Of a stretch of DNA of 64,000 bases, positions 48,663 to 59,416 are shown one piece after another. The notes below the pieces were generated by a model, which searched no databases, was not told where the DNA came from, and saw only the letters and a program-made list of their open reading frames with translations. A program made the translations under genes and the position numbers. Source of the stretch: Meloidogyne chitwoodi (Eukaryota; Nematoda; Chromadorea; Rhabditida; Meloidogynidae); contig JACZZP010000006.1 of NCBI GenBank assembly GCA_015183035.1, forward strand, positions 682,001 through 746,000. Reading direction: 5' to 3'. Each line of letters opens with the position of its first letter. Position 1 is the first letter of the stretch.

Positions 48663-51600
48663 ATGGCTGACGGAAATTCCTTATACGACGATGTAAAATT
48701 TAAATTTTTTAAAGATTAAATAAATTTTAAATTAAAAAAAACAAAAGATATTAAGATTGGCACCCAAATAAATGAAGCTCTTCAAATGTCGGGAAAATCT
48801 TTAGAAGAACGTTATATGCATTTGGCTACTGCAGAAGAAATGATTTTAAAACAGGATAATACTTCCGTTCTTGACAATTTTTTGGATGAAATGGTTCAAT
48901 TTATTCATGAAAAAGAACAAAAAATTCGCTGTTTTGCTATTAATTTTATTGAGAAAGCTTGGTATGATTTTTATACTATTTTTTAGTAAAATTCCATAAG
49001 TGTTGGTTATTAATTTAAATGGGTTTTTTGATATTCAATCTATATATTTAAATTTACTTCAAGTTGAGTTTAAGGGCCTGATCTTGAATCAGATTCTAGT
49101 CCAAAAATTTAGAATTCACACCAATATTTTTAAATTCATTTAATTTACTAATTTTATTTAAAACTTTTAGTAAAAAAGATCCTGAAGTTTTCAAAAGAGC
49201 AATTGGAACATTAAGTTGGGCATTAACAGATCAATCTTGTAGTGTGATTATACAGAAAAAAGTTAGTTTATTTAAAATTTTATTTAAATTAAATTTAACC
49301 TAAAGGCAATAAATACTTGTTCTCAATTATATCCTGTGCTTCTTCGTTGGGCCTCACAAAAACGTTCTACCGATGAGGAAGCAAAAAATTGTTGGGAAAC
49401 TTATTCTATGCTTAAAAATAAAATTATGCAAACTGTTGATTCAGAAAATGAAGGAATAAAAACGATGGCTTTTAAATTTCTTGAGATGCTTATTATTTGT
49501 CAGTTACCAAAAACTGAGGTTTGTGACATTAGTATTTATTAAACAAATGAAACATTTTAAATTCTATTTTAATTTTTAGTTCAGCGAAACACCAAAAACT
49601 TCCAATCAACAAGTTAGTTTGGACGAAATTGGCCGAGATTCATTTATTTCTTGGCGTCAGTTACAATCAGAAGCATTTAAATGTTTTAATTCGCTTATTG
49701 AACATATGGCATCTACTCACATTACTTCACTTAATTTAGTAACAGCAATATCTTCAACATGTAATGTAGCGAGGCAAAGACCTGAGAAAATGGCTGATGT
49801 ATTTTTTTATTTCTTTTTTTACTCAAAATTTTTTTAAGGTAATTAGTGCTTTAGAACAACTTCATTTAAATTTACCTCCTACACTTGGGACTAGTCAAGT
49901 TAAAAGTGTGAGGAAAGAGCTAAAAATGCATTTATTGCGAATGTTGAAACATCCAGGCAGTTTTACGTTACACAATTTGCATTCTAGAATAAAACAGCTT
50001 TTGATAGGTAAATAAAATTTTGGTTATTTAGGTTTATATTTTTTAATTGAAAAGGGAAAAAACATATTTGTTTAGTGTTGAGTTATTTTCAAAAAAAATT
50101 CCTTGAAAATTTCTTTTGCTCAATTTTTTGATGTCTTTACATTTTCTGTTGGCCACAAATTCTCTTTTTAAAACAACTAAATTTATGTGCTTTTTATTTA
50201 ATTTTTTGCAGAATTGGGTGCAACTCAATCTGAAATCCAAAAAGCAATGCCAGGCCCTAGTGAAATTGACGCGGCTCTTAAAAGACGGTTAGCTGCAGCT
50301 ACTGCTGCAAGAAAACAACAACAAAATGAATCTGAAGTTGACGAGAAGTGTTCTAGAAAAAAACCGCATAATGATTCTCAACAAGAGGAAGATCTAGATT
50401 TAAGAGATATTAAAAAGCTAAAGGTTTTTAAAAGCTTAATTTCTAATTTTTTTAATTTTTTAGTTGGGAGAAGATGAAGATTATGACGATGGTACTATTG
50501 ATCTATATCGGCAATTAGATGATCCTGATTCTGCTAGTGCAGCTACACAAAAAGCTATTGATATAACAACAGAATTTGTTTTGGAAAGGCTATCTATTTC
50601 TGTCGTTAGTTTTTTATTTAAATTTATTATTTTTAAAAAATTGAATTACGTACTTAATTTATTACTTAATTCACCTTATACTCTTTTTTAAGAAATCGTA
50701 AAATTTTTAAATAAAATTATTTACATAATGTAAAATATTATTTTTATTATTAGGTCTCCAAATTAGTTATAATCAGTCTCTATACCCTACCAGATGAAAT
50801 GCCTTCAGCTTTTGCTAGCAGTTATACCCCAATTGATGAAGTTGGAAGTGAGGCACAGAAACGACATCTCGCTAGAATGATGGCCATTCAAATGACTAGA
50901 GAAGGTGAAGGCCCTGGCGTTGAATACATTAAATCAGAAAAACAAAAACAATTTGTTGAAAAGCAGGCAGCGGCTCGTTCATCTGATATTTCTACAAAGG
51001 TAACAACTAATGAACAATCTAAAAAGACTGATGTTGATGAAACTTCACCTTCACTTCTACAACCTGTTCAGGTTTTTAGTTTTCAAAATTTAATTTTTTA
51101 TCGCATTTTTTATAATTATTTTTTGATAATTCAGGCACCTTCAGCACAAAAAACTCGAATCCAAAACTGGAATCTTTTCAACGCTACTCGTGAACTTTTT
51201 CATAAAGAATCTGAACAACTTCAAGTTGATATTTTTCAACGCATCCTTGGTAATGAAAAAAGAGCAGTCCAAGGGGGAGCTGGATTGGCCCAACAAAAAT
51301 TACTCATTCGATTATGTACTCGTTTCGAGTCAGCATTAACTTCTGAATTGGAAGCAACACTACTCAATTATGTTATTGAAGAACAAAAAACACGTGTTGA
51401 CTTGGCACTTCTTCATTTAGCTGAATTATATGCTCAAATGATGGGGTAACATATTTTAGTTTTCTACAACAATTTCCCTTTCATTTTAGATATTCTATCA
51501 TAGTTTCACCCAAAGCATTTGTACAATTAACTACAGAGGATAAGAAAAAACGTTATGATACATATTTGTGTACATTACTTTCTACACTTCATGAAAGAGG

Positions 51601-53407
51601 GGAACATAAAGAAACGTTAGTTTTAAAATTTTGCAAATCTGAGTTTTATTTTTTCGATTAATAATTTTTCTATTTTAAGTCTTTTTCACCGAATTTTTCT
51701 CGAGGCTCCTTTTCTTACCTCTAGTTCTTTAAAAATTCTACGGAAAGCCTGTCTTGACAAAGTTTATGGTGCTTTTGCAATTACTACGCTTCGTGAATTA
51801 ATTTTAACACGTGCTCGACAACGTCAAGATTTACTTAGATTGCTTATAGAATTTAGTTACTTTGAGCGTGTAGATATTCGAGAACATGTAAGTGCATATG
51901 AGATTTAAAAATAAAAATTCAAATTTTTTAGTGTGTAAAAACTGTCAAAGAACTTTATCAGCTTGATTTCCTCAGATCTGATGTTCGTGCATTTTTAGTG
52001 GAAATGTCTGAATTACTTGTTTCACCAACTTCTCCAAGGGTTATTTGGCATGCGAATGGACGTTTTACAAGAGGAATTGAAGAATTACTTGATGAAATGC
52101 CTTGGGATGAGTCTCTTATTAAAGCAGGACTTTTCCTTTTTTTGTCTTTGCTGCCACAAGAGCCGTCTTTACTAAAACAATTGGCTTCGGTGTATGCTAG
52201 AGCAGGAACAGAGATTAAAAGAGTATTTTTATGTTTTATATTTAAAAATTTCGGGGGAGGGTTATACAATTTTTCAAAAATTTAATATACAATTTGAAAA
52301 TCCAAAGGTTACTTTTCGAAGCATTGAACAAGCCATCAAAGCAATTGGAATGCATTCAGAAGATCTTTTGGATATGATTGAAAATTGTCAACCAGATGCT
52401 GAAACATTGGTTGCGCGAATTGTTCACTTGGTTCTTTTAACTTATTTAATTGAATTATTTATTTATTATAATACTTTCAGTTAACTGAAAGAAATGCCCC
52501 AACTCCATCACTTGTTGATCGTGTACGAAAATTACATCAAGCTAGGAATACTGATGTCCGATCATTAATTCCAATTTTGAACAGTTTAAAAAAAGTTTAT
52601 TATTTTTTTCATTTAAATAATTTTTTTAATTAAAATTTTCCAATAGGAAGAGCTTTTGGAATTAATTCCAAGTTTTGTACTTTCTGCAAAAAACAGCAAT
52701 TCTGTGCCTACATTTTTCAAAAAACTACTCTTTGGCAGGCATACTGATACAAATCAAGCTGTTTTGAGTCCATTTGAATTGTTGCTTGAATTACATAGAC
52801 TTAAAACAAATAGAAAAGAGCAAGGATTTCTTATGCAAAGTTTGAATTTTTCTTTTTTTAACATTTTCTCATTATTGTTATTTTTTAGATCTTGACATTT
52901 TATTGGTTGATTCTACTCGTGAATTTTCATTTGGGAAGGATGTTTTGGCTATCGCAATTGAAACATTGATTAATGATACAGTTTTTCCTCTTAGTCTCTT
53001 CCATACTATTCAACGGGTACATGAAGCACACCCTGCATTAAATGGATTTTTAACTGGGGTATTAGAAAAAATTGCACAACGAAAGCCGTGGACAGAAATT
53101 GAAGGAGATGACAGTTCCATTCAACAATATAGGGAAATTATTTGGCATAAATTTGAAAATTGTTCAAATGCATTAGGGTCCATTGTGCACACAGTAAGTT
53201 AATTTAAAAAAATTAAGTTGGTGAGATTTTTATATAAATCTTGGCTAATATTAATTATTAAATTTAAATTCCCAATCAAAGTAATGTTTTTTAATTTATC
53301 AGCGTTTTCCGACAATACAAACTATACAAGAAATTAATATTTCGGCTGTGGATAATAAATCTGATGTAGAAAAAGAAACTCCAATGGAAGATCAACCTTC
53401 AATATAA
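48663..53407 (+). CDS. symk-1: Symplekin (pre-mRNA 3'-end processing scaffold)
   Basis: Multi-exon gene. Symplekin/Pta1 is the nuclear scaffold joining CPSF, CstF and the histone cleavage complex. After [10 protein letters not shown] and a short intron, exon 2 (48756-48961) has [21 protein letters not shown], matching the symplekin N-terminal helical repeat. Following exons (49171-49260, about 49308-49518, 49580-49796, 49839-50007, 50212-50423 and on) keep that homology, then a basic, charged linker ([18 protein letters not shown]). The C-terminal domain is clear: [47 protein letters not shown], and [17 protein letters not shown]. Stop at 53405-53407 after ..[12 protein letters not shown]. 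Some downstream exon edges are approximate. Introns are short and no transposon has entered, unlike nearby genes. Symbol by orthology. Confidence 0.9.
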
Positions 53408-54313
53408 AAACAAATTCATTTTAAACACTTGAATTTTCTTGATAATAATTTTAAATTATAGAAAAAAATTTTTTTATTTAATAATTGTTATTTATTTGTT
53501 TGATCTCCTAATTGTTTTTTTTAATTGATTTATTTATAAAGTTATATATTTTTATAGAATTTAATTTTTTTTAACACGGAAGCAAACATTAATATAATAT
53601 AACTTATGTATTATTATTAAAAAAATTTTTTTTTCAAAATTTTGAAAAAAAAATCATTTAATATAATCAAATCCTTCTTTTAAATTTGTTTTTATTGAAA
53701 ATTTTTTATTATTTAAATATTTGAAAATAAAAAATCAAATAATTTTAGTAGAAAAATAATTAAAAATATAATTTTAATATTCATTTTTTTTTTAATTTTT
53801 AAAAATTAATTTTAAAAACACTTAATAAAATAGATAGAAAAGCTTATAAAGACCTCTACCCAATATTCTCAATATTATATTTTAATAAATACATCCATGC
53901 GTGACTGGAAAATGCTCCATTGGAAAATCGGTCAGTACTCGGAAAATGCGTCAGTATCAGTACAAAAAATCACAAGAAAAAACAAAAATACATGAAAACA
54001 CAAAAACATATGTGAGGAAGAAAAACACATAGACAAATTTTTGTATTTCATGTATTTTTATTTTTTTAATCAAAAATACATTTTTGTGTTTTTCCAAGAA
54101 ATATTAAAAACTACATATTTTTATCAGCTTTAATATTAATATTTTTATATACAATTATGATACCTATTGTAAAATTTAGATTAAATTAAATAAAGTTTAG
54201 GAGGGCTAACCCAGATTATTAAAATTATTTAAATAAATACTGCAACGTAATAAATTACAAAAATAAATATTTAATTATTTTTTTTAACTTTTATTTAAAT
54301 TTATTGAATAAAA
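53408..54313. other. Gene-free stretch with a partial repeat
   Basis: AT-rich; 53895-54115 holds GGAAAATGCGTCAGTAT.. and runs of CAAAAATACATGAAAACAC that match the element at 59001-59335, so it is probably a partial copy of it. Confidence 0.5.
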
Positions 54314-55116
54314 TTAACAATTTGAATGTAAATATATTTGTGAATGAAAAGATTTAAAAACATTATTTATATCAGATTCAACTCCTTCAAATTCTTTAAA
54401 TAATTCATCAATTGTTTGATTATTAAATAATTTAAAATTAAATCCTTTTTCTTCAAATTTTAATTTAAATAATTGTTCAATTTCTGGAAATTTTTTGTCC
54501 AAAAATTTTTTAACATTTTGAACATCTTCTGGCCAAAATAAAAAATTTGCAAAAAAATTAAAACTTTTTGAACAAATTTTATCTTTAAAATAATTTAAAG
54601 TTTTATTTAAATCTTCTTTATTTTTGTCTTCAAATTCTTCTTTAATTTCATCAGTAAAATTATTTATTTTTTCTGTTTTTAAATGTAAAACTTTTCTAAT
54701 TTCGTTTAATCCAATTTGTTTAATTCCACCATTAAATAAAGTTTTAAAATAAATTAAAATAATTCCAATCCTATATTTATTATTATTTATATCTTCTAAT
54801 TCTTTAATTGATATACATTTATCTGAAATATTTTTTAAAAGTTGTTCAGATATTTCTGTATAATTTAATTTTAAAAATTCAATATTATTAGATTGTTGTT
54901 GTTCAGAGAGATTTTTGTAAGTATTATTATAAAACAAATATTTGTCTAAATTTATCAAAGTATCCTTTGTTTTGTCAACTGAAGAAGTTGAATTATCTTT
55001 AATTTTTTTTTATTAAATTTTAATTTTTTATGTTTACCCTCAAATTTTAAATCGTCAATTTTCTCTAATTTTATAATTTCAATAAAAAATAATAAAAATA
55101 AGAGTTGAACGAACAT
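54314..55116 (-). CDS. Secreted protein L (paralogue of K)
   Basis: Two exons, 55116-55038 and 54996-54314, give 253 aa. Signal peptide FVQLLFLLFFIEIIK, then LEKIDDLKFEG, matching the LDKIDNLIFKEFG start of gene K. Shared hallmark FLDKKFPEIEQLFKLKFEEKG. The mature protein is Lys/Glu/Asn-rich and probably helical; few cysteines. Intron position and phase are the same as in K, so the pair arose by duplication and now flanks symplekin. A Merlin-type element begins only 18 bp upstream of the start codon and has displaced the promoter. Function unknown. Confidence 0.8.
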
Positions 55117-55133
55117 CTGGAAATAAATATATT

Positions 55134-55967
55134 GGTACTTACGTATTATCCCTACGCACTTTTGCGGACAAAGTTTTTGCGGACAAATTTATTTATTTTC
55201 CTCCTTCCTTCAAATATAGTTGTCACTCAAATTCAAAATTAAATTTGATGGATAATAAATATGAAAGTTAAGAATAAATGTTATTTTACCATTTCTATTA
55301 CAGTTTATTAGCTATTTTTTTATAATGAAAATTTGGGATTTGCCAACAACTGAAAAAGATGCCATCGAATTCTTACAAGATCGTGGTCTTCTACACAAAA
55401 CTAGAGTTTGTCGCGATGGACATGAAATGAAACTTTATCACAAACAACGTCCAGTTTGGGAATGTAGGAGATGTCGTCAACAACAAGGTGTTCGCAGTGG
55501 CAACTGGTTCAGCAATACGAAACTTTCATTTGTTACAATTGTGCGATTCATCTATTGCTGGGCTAAAGAAATCGAGGAAGCTGGATTTGAACATTTCAAA
55601 GTCAACCACAAGTAAGCGTAGTTATTTTTTAAAATTGAAAACAATGGGAATACCAAACTTTGTTTAGGTACAACTTCGTAGACCCCGAAACTGGATGTAA
55701 TACTCAAAAAGTGGAAAGGATGTGGGGCAGTGCCAAATGGCGTAATAAGAAGCATCGAGGTACAGCACGTCATCATTTAGAGAGTTATTTTGCTGAGTTT
55801 ATGTGGAGGAAAATGATTGGTGATGGAGACGTTTTTGAAGAAATTATACTTGCTTGGGGAAAATATTGGGCATTGGATTGATTTTTTGTAATTGTTTTAT
55901 ATAAATAAATAAATTTGTCCGCAAAAACTTTGTCCGCAAAAGTGCGTAGGGATAATACGTAAGTACC
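55134..55967 (+). mobile_element. Merlin-type element, internally deleted
   Basis: 834 bp with inverted ends GGTACTTACGTATTATCCCT (about 60 bp of inverted repeat in all) and a perfect 8-bp target duplication AATATATT (55126-55133, 55968-55975). Size of target site, ends and protein fit Merlin, the eukaryotic relatives of bacterial IS1016/IS1595. Confidence 0.88.
55325..55881 (+). CDS. Merlin transposase lacking the central catalytic region
   Basis: Two exons (55325-55611 and 55668-55881). The first part is the N-terminal helix and zinc-ribbon (CRDGH.., WECRRCRQQQGVRSGNWF). It then passes in frame, within one exon, from RFIYCWAKEI to EEAGFEHFKVNHKYNFVDPETG, the segment before the final catalytic part; then NTQKVERMWGSAKWR and ARHHLESYFAEFMWRK. 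Full-length Merlin proteins have about 120-150 residues between these points, carrying the first two acidic catalytic residues. They are absent, so the product should be catalytically dead yet keep its DNA-binding ribbon. The frame is otherwise open. Confidence 0.82.
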
Positions 55968-56644
55968 AATATATTTTAGTAAATTTTAATTTAAAAAATA
56001 AGTTTTTATAAAAATATTTCAAAAATAATTATTATCTAAAAATAAAATATTTATAAAAATATATTGAATATATCTCTGGTTTTATATTATTTAATATTAA
56101 ATTCTCAATTTAATGAGAGAACCTTTATTTATAATTTAATTTTAAATGTATAAAAAGGTCAGTTAAAAATAAGACAAAAATGGGTAAATCTAAAGAATAT
56201 TTATATGAATAAATAAAAGTTATAAATTAGGAAAGTTTAACATTAAAAATGATTTACAATGATAACAGAAAGGAAATATTTTAAGAAGGTTTTGAATAAA
56301 AATATCTTAAAGAATATGTATTTAGGCAATGTTTTGAATTTATAAAATTGACAGAATGAAAAAAGGCGAATTAAATAAACAAAAAATTATGTAAAATATT
56401 TAAAATATAAAATGAGTGACATATTTATATTATAATATACCTATGTATATCTAATCTATTATAAACCATTACCTTGAAAAACAAAAATAAATAATAATTA
56501 TATATTTATTTTATACTGAACGAAGAATAAATCATTTTTTAATAATTTTTATTTGGCTTTTTTTCTCATATTTTATATAAATTCAGGGTCAGATCACTTA
56601 AAATAAGATATATTTTTATTTGTAAAAAATATAGTAATATTATA

Positions 56645-56907
56645 GGTACTTTTCCTTTATGGGTACAAATGTCCGCAAGTGTTAGAGGGAAAAAATGGCT
56701 GTCGGCAAAATGAGAATAAGAAGCCTTTTTGGAACACACAAGAAAATGATTGATAGTTATTTTTATGGAGGAAAGATGTAAAAAGAGGAGAAGTTGATGC
56801 ATTTGATAATATTTTAGCAAAAATTGTTTATTTTATGCCTACAAAATAAGGAATAAAAAGTTGCGGATAAAACTTGCGGACATTTGTACCCATAAAGGAA
56901 AAGTATC
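56645..56907. mobile_element. MITE with GGTACTTTTCCTTTATGGG ends
   Basis: Ends GGTACTTTTCCTTTATGGGT and its near-perfect inverse (..ACCCATAAAGGAAAAGTATC). The GGTACTT start and the TGTCCGCAA motif are shared with the Merlin element, so it may be a Merlin MITE; no clear target duplication was found. The rest of 55968-57735 is gene-free AT-rich DNA. Confidence 0.65.
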
Positions 56908-57735
56908 AAATAAATTATAAGTATAAATGTAATAAAAAACTCGATTTTAATTTATTTAAATTTATTTTATTTATTATTTAACATATTTCTTGTTTAATTA
57001 TAATTTAATAAAATTATAAATATTTTATTTAAAAAATAAAATATTTTTCCAAATAAGTAATAAAAAATTATTAAGAAAAGGTCAACACATAATTAACAAA
57101 AATTATACAAACAAATAAATATTAAATAAAAATAATAATAATAAAAATAATAAATATATTAAATAAAGTAAATAAATGAAAGTGAGTCTTTTATATAAAA
57201 TAAAAGAATAATTTATTTTTTTATTATTAAAAAAACATTAATTCATGTTTTTCAAGTTTTTATTATATTTAATTATTAAAATATTGTTTGTTTTTATTTA
57301 TTTATTAAAGAAAAATAATTTTTATATAAGGCAGATTTAATGATATATATTTAATGCCTAATATAAATTATCAAAATAATTATAAAAAAACATTTTCCAC
57401 GCAAACATTTTTATTATAATAAAATTTTATTAGTTAAAAATAATTTAAAAAATACTATCAGACTCTAATTAATATATTCTAATTAATTAATTAGGTATAT
57501 TTTTTTATTAATTCTCAATTTAATAAGATTTTATTTATTTTGGATTGATAAAAATATATTTACTGAGCGATATTCCTAATTTTTAATAATCTAAAAAATG
57601 TTCCCAGATTTACTTAATAATGATATATATGAATTTGAGATATTTTAAATTTAGAATTTTAATCAATTAAAAAAATTATCATTTTTGAATAGAATTAATT
57701 TAATAATTAATATTTTATTTGAGAAGAAAGTTAAA

Positions 57736-58547
57736 ATGATATCTAATTCTTTTATTATTTTTGTTTCATTTACAATAATTTTTCTTGTAAAATTAGCCTC
57801 TGGTTGTTGTTGTGATTGTTGTTGCTGTAATAATACTCAACAAATGATGAATGTTAGTGGAACAATGATACCAATGAATACTGGTATCTTTTTAAATATT
57901 ATATAAAATTATCTTGAATTTATATTTTTTATTACTCTCAGGAGAATATTTTTAAATAAAATATTATTTTTTGTCTGACAGAAAATTTTTTCCCAAAATA
58001 AAAAATTATAAGATCTCACTTAAAATTAATTTGGGAATTTTCAATTTTTTAAAAATTATTTAATGGCAAAAAACTTTTAGTTATTATTAAGTTTAAAAAA
58101 TATATTTAAATAGGAGGAGGTTGTGGTTGTGATTGCTGTTGTGGTGGTGGAGGAAGTGACACAACAGCACTTTTACTTGCATTATTAGGAAAGAAAAGAC
58201 GTAAAAGACAATTTACTTTTCCTCTTCCAGAAATTGAACAAAATAATAACATTACTGAAACAACAAATTCATCGGAACAACAAATGTTTTGTCAAAATGG
58301 AAAATGTTCTGTTAGGAATAATATAACCTTAACAATTAAAGAAAAAAGAATGATACAAAATCAAAAATCTCCTTCATCATTTTTTAATATTTTCTCTCAA
58401 AATAAAATTAAAAATAATCAACAAAATCAACAACAAAAAACTAATAATATACAACCATATTTTGGAGAAAATGCTTATTCTAATAGAGCACAGACACCTT
58501 TCTTACAAAGAAAAAATAGCTATTCATCTATTAATTCTTTTGAATGA
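57736..58547 (+). CDS. Secreted Cys/Gly-rich nematode protein
   Basis: Exons 57736-57883 and 58114-58547 (phase 1 join) give about 193 aa. Signal peptide SNSFIIFVSFTIIFLVKLASG is followed at once by a cysteine cluster (CCCDCCCC), and exon 2 opens with GGGCGCDCCCGGGG, then LLLALLGKKRRKRQF. The C-terminal half is Gln/Asn-rich (NNQQNQQQK) with two extra cysteines (MFCQNGKC). Cys-cluster plus KKRRKR proteins of this kind occur widely in nematodes and are thought to be secreted or cuticle-associated; no function is established that I can name. The intron splits the two cysteine clusters. Confidence 0.75.
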
Positions 58548-58765
58548 AATTAAAAAAAAAAAAAGTTTTAAAAAATATTTTGAACAATTTATAATACTTA
58601 TAATTTTGTATAATATATTATCTTAAAAAATTGTAAATAAAATTAAAATAAATATAAGTAAATTAAAAATTTAATAATATTATTGCATATCCTTTATTTA
58701 TAAAAATTGATAAATTTTTTTATATTCAAAATCTTTTAAAAATTTTTGAACTAAAACTGTTTTGG

Positions 58766-58889
58766 AACAGTTCAGTAACTAGAACTGATACTATAAAAAT
58801 TAAAAATGCAGTTTCAGAACTGGAACTGCAAAAATTTCAAAAACAACTTCTGGAAAACCGTTCCATTAGAAATTTTGGAATTTTTTGAT
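58766..58889. repeat. Degenerate hAT MITE copy
   Basis: GGAACAGTTCAGTAACTAGAACTG.. to CCGTTCCATTAGAAATTTTGG resembles the interior of the 7674-7778 MITE family, but ends and target duplication are eroded. Confidence 0.5.
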
Positions 58890-59000
58890 CACTGTATTCA
58901 AGATATATCTTAAAAAATAATAAAGGCTTTTTAACATGCATGATTTATCCGAAATTTTTTAAAATAAAAAATTGTTTAATAAAGAAAATTTAAATAATGA

Positions 59001-59335
59001 CAGGGCTCCCGGAAATGCGTCAGTAACAGTACAAAAACAGAAAAGACAAAAATATATGAAAATACAAAAGCATTTTTTTATTACTCAAGTATTCGTGTTT
59101 TTATGTATATTTTGTTGTATTTATGTTCTCCATATATATTTATATTTGAGAAAAATCATAAAAATGTATTTTGAGTAAAAAACACAAAATAGATGAAATA
59201 CACAAAAATTTTCACGTATTTTTATGCTTTACAAATGTTTTTTATTTTATGTATTTTTGTCTTTTTTGTGATTTTTTGTGCTGTTACTGACGCATTTTTC
59301 GAGTACTGAACAATTTTCCACTGTCGGGACAGAAT
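59001..59335. mobile_element. Inverted-repeat element (AATGCGTCAGTAACAGTAC)
   Basis: AATGCGTCAGTAACAGTACAA near 59015 is inverted at about 59278-59297 (GTGCTGTTACTGACGCATTT); subterminal DNA consists of ACAAAAATA/TATTTTTGT units. Partial copy at 53895-54115. Confidence 0.65.
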
Positions 59336-59416
59336 ATTTTGTTTTTTTTAAATCAAAGAAATAAATATTCTTTTAAAATATCAATTTTTTTCACTTATAA
59401 TTCTCTTAAAATAAGT

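Noticed and set aside
56566..56820. 84-codon frame on the minus strand
   Set aside because: Lies across the GGTACTTTTCC MITE and its flank; no domain or signal recognised.
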